Below, piece by piece: positions 42,230 through 50,958 of a stretch of DNA of 64,000 nt. The notes below the pieces were generated by a model. That model searched no databases. It saw only the letters and a list, made by a program, of their open reading frames with translations, and was not told the origin of the DNA. Positions within the stretch are counted from its first letter, which is position 1. Every line of letters begins with the position of its first letter. The translations under genes were made by a program, and so were the position numbers. This stretch comes from Geopseudomonas aromaticivorans. GTDB taxonomy: Bacteria; Pseudomonadota; Gammaproteobacteria; Pseudomonadales; Pseudomonadaceae. The stretch is taken from contig NZ_JAHRGL010000019.1 of NCBI RefSeq assembly GCF_019097855.1, forward strand, positions 1 to 64,000, written 5' to 3'.

Positions 42230-43519
42230 TTAGGCCAGTTCTGGGCTCTGGTAGAAGGCGGTCAACACCTTAACCAGATGCGCCAGGTCGTGACTGCCAG
42301 CCAGCTCGCGGATCGAGTGCATGGCGAAGGTCGGCAGGCCGATGTCGATGGTGGGCACGCCGAGCTTGCTGGCGGTGATCGGCCCGATGGTCGAGCCGCA
42401 GCCGAGGTCGCTGCGGGTGACGAAGCACTGCACCGGCACCGCATGCTCGAGGCACAGCTGGCGGAAGAAGCCGGCGGTTTCGCTGTTGCTGGCGTAGCGC
42501 TGGTTGTTGTTGACCTTGATCACCGGGCCGCCGTTGAGGCTCGGACCGTGGTTGCCATCGTGCTTGTCGGCATAGTTGGGGTGGACGCCGTGGGCGTTGT
42601 CGGCGGAGACCAGCAGCGAGCGCTGGATTGCGCGGACGAAGGTTTCCTCGTCGCTAAGCAGGCGGCGCAGCACCTGCTCCAGCAGCGGGCCATCGGCGCC
42701 GCAGGCCGAGCAGGAGCCGATTTCCTCGTGGTCGGTGCACACCAGCACGCAGCTTTCCTCGGCGCCGGCGGCCAGCAGCGCCTCGAGGCCGGCGTAGCAG
42801 GACAGCAGGTTGTCCAGCCGCGCGCCGGCGATGAACTCCTGTTCGAGGCCGATCACTGCCGCGCTCTGCGTGTCGTAGAAGCTCAGCTCGAAGTCGAGCA
42901 CGGCCTCCACCTGGATGCCGTGTTCATGCTCCAGCTGCTTGGCGAGCAGGGTGCGGAAATCGCGCTGCTCGCCGGCGGCCAGCTGGGCGAGGATGGGCGG
43001 CAGCTCGGTCTGCTTGTTGATTTCCCAGCCCTGGTTGGCCTCGCGGTTGAGGTGGATGGCCAGGTTGGGGATCACCGCGATCGGTGCCTTGAAGTCGATC
43101 AGCCGGCTGTGCAGCTTGCCGTGCTGCCTGAAGGTGACGCGCCCAGCCAGCGACAGGTCGCGGTCGAACCACGGCGCCAGCAGCATGCCCCCGTAGACTT
43201 CCACGCCCAGCTGCCAGTAGCCCTGGCGCGCCAGTTCCGGCTGCGGCTTGACCCGCAGGCAGGGGCTGTCGGTATGCGTGCCGACCAGGCGCAGACCGCC
43301 CTCCAGCGGGGCGCGGCGGCCGAGCTGGATGGCGATCAGCGAGGAGTCGTTGCGGGTGACGTAGTAGCGTCCGCCGGGCTGTGCCTGCCACGGCTCGCGC
43401 TCGTCGAGACGCTGGTAGCCGGCAGCCTCCAGGCGGTGGGCCAGACTGGCGGTGGCATGGAAGGGCGACGGCGAGGCCTTGAGGAAGTCGATCAGGCCCT
43501 GGTTGAGTTCTTCGCGCAT
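42230..43519 (-). CDS. apeB: M18-family aminopeptidase ApeB
   Basis: 429 residues. The metal ligands of the M18 fold are visible: [40 protein letters not shown] with the catalytic Glu pair, [12 protein letters not shown] and FAMHSIRE near the C-terminus. A cytoplasmic dodecameric zinc aminopeptidase is expected. It precedes the HAD gene and follows rluA on the same strand, the conserved Pseudomonas order. Confidence 0.95.
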   Translation of the reverse strand: MREELNQGLIDFLKASPSPFHATASLAHRLEAAGYQRLDEREPWQAQPGGRYYVTRNDSSLIAIQLGRRAPLEGGLRLVGTHTDSPCLRVKPQPELARQGYWQLGVEVYGGMLLAPWFDRDLSLAGRVTFRQHGKLHSRLIDFKAPIAVIPNLAIHLNREANQGWEINKQTELPPILAQLAAGEQRDFRTLLAKQLEHEHGIQVEAVLDFELSFYDTQSAAVIGLEQEFIAGARLDNLLSCYAGLEALLAAGAEESCVLVCTDHEEIGSCSACGADGPLLEQVLRRLLSDEETFVRAIQRSLLVSADNAHGVHPNYADKHDGNHGPSLNGGPVIKVNNNQRYASNSETAGFFRQLCLEHAVPVQCFVTRSDLGCGSTIGPITASKLGVPTIDIGLPTFAMHSIRELAGSHDLAHLVKVLTAFYQSPELA

Positions 43520-43578
43520 GACAGCTCCGGCGGCAGTGATCGGCGGAGTTTACCGGAATATGGCCGGCGGGGCCGTGC

Positions 43579-44214
43579 TCAGAACGGCGCCGGGCTCTCG
43601 AAGCGCAGCCGCTCGCCGGTTTGCGGATGGGTCAGGCACAGCAGGCTGGCGTGCAGGCACAGGCGCTCATGGGCGGCCAGCGCCTGCTCGTGGGCGTACA
43701 GGCGGTCGCCGAGCAGCGGGTGGCCGATGGACAGCATGTGCACGCGCAGCTGATGGGAACGGCCGGTAATCGGGGTCAGCTCGACCCGGCACCAGTCGCC
43801 GCAGCGCTCGACCACGCGCCAGAAGGTCAGGGCATGCTTGCCCAGCTCATGGTCGACGATGTGCCGCGGCTTGTTCGGCGGATCGTAGCGCAGCGGCAGC
43901 TCGATGCGCCCGCTGTCGCTGGCCGGCTGGCCCCAGCACAGGGCGGTGTAGGCCTTTTCCGTCTCGCGGTCGTGGAACTGGCGCGACAGTTCGCGGTGGC
44001 TGTCGGCATCGCGGGCCAGCACGATCAGGCCGGAGGTTTCCCAGTCCAGGCGGTGGACGATGCGTGCCTCCGGATAGCCGTTGTCCTGCAGACGGGTGAC
44101 CAGGCAGTCACGGTTGTCCTCGGCGCGGCCGGGCACCGAGAGCAGCAGGGTTGGCTTGTTGATGACCAGCAGGGCGGCGTCCTGGTGGACGATTTCGATA
44201 TTCGACAGTGGCAT
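43579..44214 (-). CDS. rluA: Pseudouridine synthase RluA
   Basis: 211 residues from ATG 44214, lacking an S4 domain. The catalytic motif is RIVHRLDWETSGLIVLARDADSH, with Asp in HRLD. ALTFWRVVER and ITGRSHQLRVHMLSIGHPLLGDRLY complete the RluA fold. RluA modifies 23S rRNA U746 and tRNA U32 in E. coli. It lies 60 bases downstream of minE on the same strand, as in other Pseudomonas. Confidence 0.93.
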   Translation of the reverse strand: MPLSNIEIVHQDAALLVINKPTLLLSVPGRAEDNRDCLVTRLQDNGYPEARIVHRLDWETSGLIVLARDADSHRELSRQFHDRETEKAYTALCWGQPASDSGRIELPLRYDPPNKPRHIVDHELGKHALTFWRVVERCGDWCRVELTPITGRSHQLRVHMLSIGHPLLGDRLYAHEQALAAHERLCLHASLLCLTHPQTGERLRFESPAPF

Positions 44215-44274
44215 GGGGGTTCCACAAATGACAGCGGCGGCCCGCAGGCCGCCGCATGACACACCCGGGCCCGA

Positions 44275-44529
44275 TCAGCGCTCGGGCAGGGTGATGTTGA
44301 GCTCCAGGATCGAGCAGGTGCCCTGGTTTTCCAGAGCGACCTGGACTTGGTCCTGGTCGATGGGTACGTACTTACGGATGACCGCGATCAACTCTTCCTG
44401 CAGGGCCGGCAGATAGTCGGGCTGGCCGCGGCTCCCGCGCTCATGGGCGACGATGATCTGCAGGCGTTCCTTGGCGATCGAGGCAGAGGTGGTCTTCTTG
44501 CGCGAGAGGAGGAAGTCGAAGATGCTCAT
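44275..44529 (-). CDS. minE: Cell division topological specificity factor MinE
   Basis: 84 residues: membrane-targeting start [31 protein letters not shown], with the MinD-binding strand, and the dimer domain [26 protein letters not shown]. Standard length. Its start overlaps the minD stop by four bases, so it is translationally coupled. It drives pole-to-pole oscillation of MinCD. Confidence 0.97.
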   Translation of the reverse strand: MSIFDFLLSRKKTTSASIAKERLQIIVAHERGSRGQPDYLPALQEELIAVIRKYVPIDQDQVQVALENQGTCSILELNITLPER

Positions 44530-45341
44530 TCACGGCCTCCGAACAGGCGTTGCAGCAGTCCCTTTTTCTGCACTTCGAGGAAGCGGTGTGGCACTTCCTT
44601 GCCGAGCAGGCGATCGACCGCGTCGCCGTAGGCCTGGCCGGCATCGCTCTGCTCGTCGAGGATCACTGGCACGCCCTGGTTGGAGGCCTTGAGCACCGCC
44701 TGGGATTCGGGGATCACGCCGATCAGACCGATGGAGAGGATCTCCTCGACGTCGTCGACGCTGAGCATCTCGCCCTTGGCGACGCGCTCGGGGTTGTAGC
44801 GGGTCAGCAGCAGGTGTTCCTTGATTGGCTCCTCGCCTTTTTCCGCGCGCTGCGACTTGCTGGCGAGCAGGCCGAGGATGCGGTCGGAGTCGCGTACCGA
44901 GGACACTTCCGGGTTGGTCACGACGATGGCGATGTCGGCGAAGTACATCGCCATGTGCGCACCGGTCTCGATGCCCGCCGGGGAGTCGCAGAGGATATAC
45001 TCGAAGTCCTTCTTCAGCTCCTCCATGACCCGCTCGACGCCTTCCTTGGTCAGCGCTTCCTTGTCGCGGGTCTGGCTGGCGGCCAGCACGTAGAGGTTGT
45101 CGAGGCGCTTGTCCTTGATCAGGGCCTGGCCGAGGGTCGCCTCGTTGTGGATCACGTTGACGAAGTCGTACACCACGCGGCGTTCGCAGCCCATGATCAG
45201 GTCGAGGTTACGCAGACCGACGTCGAAGTCGACGATCACGGTCTTGTGCCCACGCAGGGCGAGGCCGGTGCCGATGGCGGCGCTGGAAGTCGTCTTGCCC
45301 ACGCCACCCTTGCCGGAAGTTACAACAATGATTTTCGCCAA
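44526..45341 (-). CDS. minD: Septum-site determining ATPase MinD
   Basis: 271 residues. The deviant Walker A motif is [11 protein letters not shown] (residues 10-20) with Lys11 and Lys16. [23 protein letters not shown] follows, and the C-terminal amphipathic membrane-targeting helix is [17 protein letters not shown]. It recruits MinC to the membrane. Middle gene of minCDE. Confidence 0.98.
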   Translation of the reverse strand: MAKIIVVTSGKGGVGKTTSSAAIGTGLALRGHKTVIVDFDVGLRNLDLIMGCERRVVYDFVNVIHNEATLGQALIKDKRLDNLYVLAASQTRDKEALTKEGVERVMEELKKDFEYILCDSPAGIETGAHMAMYFADIAIVVTNPEVSSVRDSDRILGLLASKSQRAEKGEEPIKEHLLLTRYNPERVAKGEMLSVDDVEEILSIGLIGVIPESQAVLKASNQGVPVILDEQSDAGQAYGDAVDRLLGKEVPHRFLEVQKKGLLQRLFGGRE

Positions 45342-45395
45342 GGTGTTTACCCCAGATGAATGGTTTCAGGTCCCTGAATTGGCCGGGAGTATCCG

Positions 45396-46157
45396 TTAAA
45401 GGCGGGTGATGTTCAACACGTCGCCCGACAGGCTGACTTGCACCGCTTTGCCCCACTGCGGACTGCGCCGCAGATCCTCGGCGACCTTGTAGCGGCCGGC
45501 GATGGAGAGCAGTTCGGCAGTCAGTTGCTGGCAGAAGATTCGCGCCTCGACATTGCCATTCGCTCCGGCCAATACGCGCCCGCGCAGCGGACCGTAGACA
45601 TGGATATTGCCGTCGGCGATAAGTTCCGCCCCTGGGCTGACCGCCGACAGCACCACCAGATCGCCGCCGTGGGCATAGATCTGCTGACCGCCGCGCACCG
45701 GACGGGTGATGACGAGGGTCGGTTGCACCTCGGGTTCGGCTGGTTGCGCGTCCTCGGCCGGCTCTGCCTCCGCCGGCTCGGGGGGCGGTGCCTCGATGGG
45801 CTCGGGCAGTGGCCGCTCGCGCCCGCTGGCCGGGGGCAGCAACGGCAGGCCCAGCTCTTCGACCGCCGCGATGTCGCCGGGGCGGCTGGCGCGCGCGCCG
45901 AGGGCCAGCAGGCCGTGGCGGTGGCAGATATCAAGCAGGCTGCCGAGATCCAGCTCGGCATCCGCTTCGGCGAGATGCTCGAGGCCGAGCAGCACGGGGG
46001 TGTCGTTGAAGAAGTTGGGCGCCTTGGCGACCTTCTCGGCCAGCTGCCGGTCGAGGCGTGCCAGGTCGTTGCGGGCAAGCTCCAGCACGGTGATCGCGAG
46101 CATGTTGCCCTTGAGCCGGAATACGGGGTCTTGGTCGGTCAGATCAGCTAGGTTCAT
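45396..46157 (-). CDS. minC: Septum-site determining protein MinC
   Basis: 253 residues: the N-terminal FtsZ-inhibiting domain, a Pro/Glu/Ala-rich linker (about residues 110-145) and the C-terminal beta-helix with [46 protein letters not shown]. The linker is longer than in E. coli, as usual in Pseudomonas. First gene of minCDE and divergent from the acyltransferase gene. Confidence 0.97.
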   Translation of the reverse strand: MNLADLTDQDPVFRLKGNMLAITVLELARNDLARLDRQLAEKVAKAPNFFNDTPVLLGLEHLAEADAELDLGSLLDICHRHGLLALGARASRPGDIAAVEELGLPLLPPASGRERPLPEPIEAPPPEPAEAEPAEDAQPAEPEVQPTLVITRPVRGGQQIYAHGGDLVVLSAVSPGAELIADGNIHVYGPLRGRVLAGANGNVEARIFCQQLTAELLSIAGRYKVAEDLRRSPQWGKAVQVSLSGDVLNITRL

Positions 46158-46289
46158 GTCGGTTGCAGCCTGGAATATGCCGAGGACTTATAGCGACAAC
46201 CCAACGGGGTCGCAAGTTGCATGCATGGCTGATTCGCCCGTGCGTGACGGGGTAGAATAATCGGCCTGTTCGCCTGACTGGATGTGTTG

Positions 46290-47213
46290 ATGGAACGTCC
46301 CCGCTTTCGTGCTGCCTTTCTTCATCCGCGCTTCTGGCTGCTGTGGCTGGGGTTGGGGTTGCTCTGGTTGGTGGTGCAGCTGCCCTACAAGGCGCTGCTG
46401 AAGCTCGGGCGAGCGCTCGGTGCCCTGATGCTGCTGGGTGCCAGGTCGCGCCGGCATATCGCTGCACGCAACCTCGAGCTGTGTTTTCCCGAGCTCTCCG
46501 CCAGCGAGCGTGCGCGCCTGCTGCGCGAGAACTTCGCCTCCAGTGGTATCGCCTTCTTCGAGATGGCGATGAGCTGGTGGTGGCCACGTGCCCGCCTGGC
46601 CCGCCTGGCGCATGTCGAGGGGCTGGAACACCTGCAGGCTGCCCAGCGCGAGGGGCAGGGGGTGATCCTGATGTCCCTGCACTTCACCACCCTGGAAATC
46701 GGCGCCGCGCTGCTCGGCCAGCGCCACACCATCGACGGCATGTACCGCGAGCACAAGAACCCGCTGTTCGACTATATCCAGCGCCACGGTCGCGAGCGGC
46801 ACAACCTCGACGCCAGCGCCATCGAGCGCGATGACGTGCGCGCCATGCTCAAGGTGCTGCGCGCCGGCCATGCCATCTGGTACGCGCCGGACCAGGACTA
46901 TGGCCGCAAGCAGAGTATTTTCGTACCGCTGTTCGGCGTCCCCGCGGCCACCGTCACCGCCACCAGCAAGTTCGCCCGCCTGGGCAAGGCGCGCGTGATC
47001 CCCTTCACCCAGCAGCGCCTGGCCGATGGCTCCGGCTATCGCCTGACCATCCATCCGCCGCTGCAAGACTTCCCCGGCGCCAGCGAGGAAGCCGACTGCC
47101 TGCGTATCAACCAGTGGGTCGAACAGGCGGTGCGCGTCTGTCCCGAGCAGTACCTGTGGGCGCACCGGCGCTTCAAGACCCGCCCGGAGGGCGAGCCGAA
47201 GCTCTACGGCTGA
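46290..47213 (+). CDS. Lipid A late acyltransferase, HtrB/LpxL family
   Basis: 307 residues. An N-terminal membrane anchor (FWLLWLGLGLLWLVV) precedes the acyltransferase core with the HX4E catalytic pair His131 and Glu136 in SLHFTTLE, then APDQDYGRKQSIFVPLFGVPAATVT. It adds a secondary acyl chain (laurate or a hydroxylaurate in Pseudomonas) to lipid A precursor. Start is ATG 46290; GTG 46284 is an alternative. Divergent from minC; convergent with the pirin gene. Confidence 0.92.
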   Translation: MERPRFRAAFLHPRFWLLWLGLGLLWLVVQLPYKALLKLGRALGALMLLGARSRRHIAARNLELCFPELSASERARLLRENFASSGIAFFEMAMSWWWPRARLARLAHVEGLEHLQAAQREGQGVILMSLHFTTLEIGAALLGQRHTIDGMYREHKNPLFDYIQRHGRERHNLDASAIERDDVRAMLKVLRAGHAIWYAPDQDYGRKQSIFVPLFGVPAATVTATSKFARLGKARVIPFTQQRLADGSGYRLTIHPPLQDFPGASEEADCLRINQWVEQAVRVCPEQYLWAHRRFKTRPEGEPKLYG

Positions 47214-47235
47214 CGAGACTGCACGGGCGTACCGC

Positions 47236-48096
47236 TCAGGCGAAACGCCCGTTGCGATAGTCGTCCAGCGCCTGCTCGATTTCCTCCCGGCTGTTCATCA
47301 CGAACGGACCGTACTGCACGATCGGCTCGTGCAGCGGCCGTGCGGCGATCAGCAGCGCCCGGGCACCGTTGGCGCTGGTCAGGTGCAGGTTGTCGCCATC
47401 GCTCAGGCGGGCCAGCTGGCCGCTGGGGATGGTCTGGTCGTGCTGGCCGCGCACGGTCAGCTCGCCCTCAAAGACGTGCAGCAGCACGTTGTGGCCGCGC
47501 GGCAGATCCGGCATCAGGCAGGCGCCGGCGGGAAAACTCAGGTCGAACAGCTGCGGCTCGGTATGCGGGCGCTGCACGGCGCCGGCCTGCTCCTGCGTGC
47601 CTTCCTTGAAGCGCCCGGCGATCACCCGCACCCCGACGCCGTGGGCGCTGGTCAGCTGCGGAATCTCGCCCGGGGCGAAGTCACGGTAGCCGGCCGGGCC
47701 CATCTTGTCTGCCGCCGGCAGGTTGAGCCAGAGCTGGAAGCCGAACAGGCGGCCCTGCTCCTGCTCGGGCATCTCGCTGTGGACGATGCCGCGTGCCGCG
47801 GTCATCCACTGCACGCCGCCGGGTTCGAGCAGGCCGCGGTGGCCGAGTTGGTCCTCATGGCGCATGCGTCCCTCGATCATGACCGTCACGGTCTCGAAGC
47901 CGCGGTGCGGGTGCGCCGGGAAGCCGCCGATGTAGTCGCGTGCGTCGAAGGAGTCGAAGGCATCCAGCATCAGGACGGGGTCGAAGCGCTCCAGGCCGGC
48001 ACCGCCGATGATGCGGGTCAGGCGCACGCCAGCGCCGTCCGAAGTGGCGCGGCCGCTGTGCAGGTCGAGGATGTCGCGGTAATGGGGGTAGCTCAT
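47236..48096 (-). CDS. Pirin-family protein
   Basis: 286 residues with AAGGAG upstream of ATG 48096. The N-terminal cupin holds the metal-binding GGFPAHPHRGFETVTVMIEGRMRHED with its His cluster and the later GGVQWMTAARGIVHSEMPE; the C-terminal cupin follows (HVFEGELTVRGQ). Bacterial pirins act as quercetinase-like dioxygenases or regulators; the role here is not known. It lies between the acyltransferase and the MlaA-like gene. Confidence 0.93.
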   Translation of the reverse strand: MSYPHYRDILDLHSGRATSDGAGVRLTRIIGGAGLERFDPVLMLDAFDSFDARDYIGGFPAHPHRGFETVTVMIEGRMRHEDQLGHRGLLEPGGVQWMTAARGIVHSEMPEQEQGRLFGFQLWLNLPAADKMGPAGYRDFAPGEIPQLTSAHGVGVRVIAGRFKEGTQEQAGAVQRPHTEPQLFDLSFPAGACLMPDLPRGHNVLLHVFEGELTVRGQHDQTIPSGQLARLSDGDNLHLTSANGARALLIAARPLHEPIVQYGPFVMNSREEIEQALDDYRNGRFA

Positions 48097-48204
48097 GGCG
48101 CAGCTCCTTGATTCAGGTTGTGCCACCATTCTGGTTCAATGGACTGGATCGTTGGGTGCTGTTTTTGCGTCAAATCCATCGGTCATGTCGATTGATTGGG
48201 TGTC

Positions 48205-48978
48205 TCACTCGCGGATCTGCAGGCGCCGCGCCTCGGTGTAGACGTAGCGCACCTTCTCGTACTCGAACGGCGTATTGAGCTGGCCGTAGCGGAAGTCGTT
48301 GATGTGGCGGCGGTCGATGGCCATCAGGCTGTAGTACTCGGCCGGCCGCGCGGTGAGGCCGCTGAGGTCGGCGAGGTTCAGCGCGCTGCCCACGGTGCTG
48401 TCGAAGGCCAGCCCGCCGGTATCGCGCAGGTTGGACGGGCCGAGCAGCGGCAGCACCAGGTAGGGGCCTTCCTCGGCACCCCAGTAGCCGAGCGTCTGGC
48501 CGAAGTCCTCGGCGCGCCGCTCCAGGCCCATGTGGCTGGCCGGGTCCCACAGCCCGCCGACGCCGAGGGTGGTATTGAGCAGCAGGCGCGTGGTGGTGTG
48601 CAGGGCGTCGCGGCCCTCGAGCTGCAGCAGGTGGTTGGCCAGGTTGGGGACCTCGCCGAGGTTGGCGAAGAAGTGGCTGACGCCGCTGCGCAGCACCCGA
48701 GGGGTGACGAAACGGTAGCCATTGACCAGCGGCAGGTAGACCCATTCGTCGAAGCGCTGGTTGAAGTGGTAGATGCGCCGGTTCCACTCCTCCCAGGGGT
48801 CGTTCACTACCAGTGCGACCAGTGTGGCGCGCTCGAACTCGTGCTGGTTGAGCTGCGGGTTGAACTTCAGCGCCTCCAGTGGCCGGGTGAAGCCGTCGGC
48901 GTCGGGCTCGGCCACGGCGATGCCGCTCAGGGTCAGCAGGGCGCCCAGCAGCAGGGCGCGCAGGGAATGCTCAGTCAC
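48205..48978 (-). CDS. MlaA/VacJ-like outer-membrane phospholipid protein without lipobox
   Basis: 257 residues. The MlaA core is clear: VNDPWEEWNRRIYHFNQRFDEWVYLPLVNGYRFVTP, FFANLGEVPNLANHLLQLE, FGQTLGYWGAEEGPYLVLPLLGPSNLRDTGG. MlaA removes phospholipids from the outer leaflet. Its N-terminus (ALLLGALLTLSGIAVAEPD) is a signal peptide with Ala rather than a lipobox Cys, so it is predicted to be cleaved by signal peptidase I and not lipidated. Its start overlaps the upstream alpha/beta-hydrolase gene by eight bases, so the two are coupled. Confidence 0.88.
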   Translation of the reverse strand: MTEHSLRALLLGALLTLSGIAVAEPDADGFTRPLEALKFNPQLNQHEFERATLVALVVNDPWEEWNRRIYHFNQRFDEWVYLPLVNGYRFVTPRVLRSGVSHFFANLGEVPNLANHLLQLEGRDALHTTTRLLLNTTLGVGGLWDPASHMGLERRAEDFGQTLGYWGAEEGPYLVLPLLGPSNLRDTGGLAFDSTVGSALNLADLSGLTARPAEYYSLMAIDRRHINDFRYGQLNTPFEYEKVRYVYTEARRLQIRE

Positions 48979-50266
48979 GGAGGAACTCCAGCATGGCCTG
49001 GGTGTTGACCCGGTAGTTCATGTTGCCGCAGTGCCCGCCATACGGAAACAGCGTCAGGCGCTCGCCGAGAGTGCGGCGCAGAAAGCCGAGATCGCCCGGA
49101 CTGAGGATCATATCGTCGCGGTTGTGGAATACGCGGATCTTGTCGCTGCTGGCCAGGTAGGTGCGCAACGAGTAGAGGCTGACCTGGTCGATCATCTGCA
49201 GCAGGCTCTTGCCGTCGCCCTGCCGTCGCCAGTACGGCATCAGCTGCTCGTGGATGTAGCACTCGAAGTCGCAGAGCAGGGCGCGCTTGAAGAAGGGGGT
49301 GAGGCTGGTGCCCTCGTCCATCGGATAGGTCGGCGGGATGATGAAGCCGCGGCGGTTGATCAGGTCCGAGGTAAAGGCAATGTCGGCCGCGGCGAAGCGG
49401 AAGACCGTGCCGATCAGCATGGCCATCTCCTCGTCGGAGAGCCGCTGTTTCGACTGCTGGAAGTCGTAGAGCATCGCCGCGTCGATCTGCGCCGTGCCGC
49501 GCTCTTCGAAGTAGCGCGCCAGCTTGCCGAGCACCAGGTCGTAGAAGGTGCTGCTGTTGTCGACGCCCTTGACCTCGGTCTGCACCAGGCGGTCGAGATT
49601 GGCCACCGAGGTGTACAGGTTCACCGGCGGGTTGATCAGCAGCACCCGGTGGAAGTTGAACGCCTTGCGGCTTTCATCGAGGTGGCTGACGAAGGCGGCG
49701 TTCAGGCCGCCGAGGCTGTAGCCGACCAGGTCATAGCCGGTCACCGGCAGATCCCGCTGCTGCTCGCGAACTTTCTCCATCACCTGGTACAGGTCGATGG
49801 CATCGCGGTCGGAAATGCCCGGGGTGGCATGCCGCGAGGCCGCGGCCATGAAGTCGTAGCTGGTCGGCGAGGACAGTTGCACCACATGGTAGCCGGCGCC
49901 GTAGAACAGCCGTTTCAGGTCCTCGGTCTTTTCGTTGGCGTAGTGCGCCCCGGTGCCGGAGATGATGAACACCAGCGGTGCCGGGCCGTTCTGGCGGGCC
50001 AGGCGGTACTTCAGCGACTTGACCGGCCAGAAGTTGTCCGGCAGCTCACGCCGCGGGCGCAGGCGCAGGCTGTAGTCGGCCTGGTCGATATCGGCAGCGT
50101 CCGGCAGGGCGGGGCGCAACTCCGGCGGCGCGGTGGCGATGGTCGCCTCGAACGGGTTGGCCAGCGGAAAACCGTAGCTCACGGCGTCAATCTCGTTGAC
50201 GGCGGCCTGGGCGTTGCCCAGCCAGAGGCCGGCCAGAAGCGCGAGAAGGCGTGAGACGCGGGGCAT
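48971..50266 (-). CDS. Secreted alpha/beta-hydrolase-fold protein
   Basis: 431 residues with signal peptide MPRVSRLLALLAGLWLGNAQA. GPAPLVFIISGTGAHYANEKTEDL provides an oxyanion-type Gly loop, YDLVGYSLGGLNAAF is the nucleophile elbow with Ser, and DKIRVFHNRDDMIL plus YGGHCGNMNY supply the Asp and His. Related proteins are sometimes mislabelled as kinases in databases; the sequence shows a hydrolase. It overlaps the MlaA-like gene, so a periplasmic lipase or envelope-lipid role is plausible but inferred. Confidence 0.82.
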   Translation of the reverse strand: MPRVSRLLALLAGLWLGNAQAAVNEIDAVSYGFPLANPFEATIATAPPELRPALPDAADIDQADYSLRLRPRRELPDNFWPVKSLKYRLARQNGPAPLVFIISGTGAHYANEKTEDLKRLFYGAGYHVVQLSSPTSYDFMAAASRHATPGISDRDAIDLYQVMEKVREQQRDLPVTGYDLVGYSLGGLNAAFVSHLDESRKAFNFHRVLLINPPVNLYTSVANLDRLVQTEVKGVDNSSTFYDLVLGKLARYFEERGTAQIDAAMLYDFQQSKQRLSDEEMAMLIGTVFRFAAADIAFTSDLINRRGFIIPPTYPMDEGTSLTPFFKRALLCDFECYIHEQLMPYWRRQGDGKSLLQMIDQVSLYSLRTYLASSDKIRVFHNRDDMILSPGDLGFLRRTLGERLTLFPYGGHCGNMNYRVNTQAMLEFLRD

Positions 50267-50487
50267 GGGTGTCCTTGGGCTGTGATCTAGACAGAGTCAG
50301 ACTCGCACGGGTACCGCGAGTTGCCTTGCGTTCCGCTGCGTCCGGACCAGCGGGGCCGGACGAACGGTACGCTTGGCATGAGTATGGGCGGTTTGCCGGG
50401 GCAAATTCCAGCCACGGGCTTAGGCCGGGGCGGAGAGGTCCGTTCCGGCAACAATCCCGTCGCGGGACTGTTTCTGAGTGCGTCGGC

Positions 50488-50829
50488 TCAGAAGTCGTCG
50501 TCGTCGCTCTGGCTCAGCTCCTGTCTATGTTTGCGGGCGAGGGCAAGGAAGCGGGGAGTCAGGCCGATGTCCTCGTACAGCGGATCGCCCTGCTCGTCGG
50601 TGGCCACCACCTTGCTTCCCTTCACATAGGCAAAGCTTTCCTCCAGTTCCTGCAGCGCGGCGCCAACCAGTCCGCCCAGCAGTTCCTCGGTGCTCCGCCT
50701 GGGGTACATCTCCCTGAGGGCCGCGAGGCGCGCGGCCGACTCCAGATCCAGTGGAATGCAATAGGTGCTCTTGCTCAGCGCACCCTTGGCGCTGAGCTCC
50801 CACTCGTTGACCAGATCGCGGATCTTCAT
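50488..50829 (-). CDS. Conserved hypothetical protein next to ppc
   Basis: 113 residues from ATG 50829 with GGGAGGT upstream. MKIRDLVNEWELSAKGALSKSTYCIPLDLESAARLAALREMYPRRSTEELLGGLVGAALQELE has the look of a ribbon-helix-helix-like N-terminal half (DLESAARLAALREMYP...TEELLGGLV). The end is acidic (QSDDDDF). I do not recognise the family; it is known as a neighbour of ppc in Pseudomonas. It is divergent from ppc with 129 bases between starts. Confidence 0.8.
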   Translation of the reverse strand: MKIRDLVNEWELSAKGALSKSTYCIPLDLESAARLAALREMYPRRSTEELLGGLVGAALQELEESFAYVKGSKVVATDEQGDPLYEDIGLTPRFLALARKHRQELSQSDDDDF

Positions 50830-50958
50830 CGATACCTCCCGGCCTGGGGTTGCTGTCGGTAACGCAGGTGTCCTGAGAAAAAGCCTAGACTGCCATTGGC
50901 ACTCGTGCAGCCCTGTGGGTGTAACGGGCAGCAACGAAGCGTGGGCGGGAGAAAGGGC

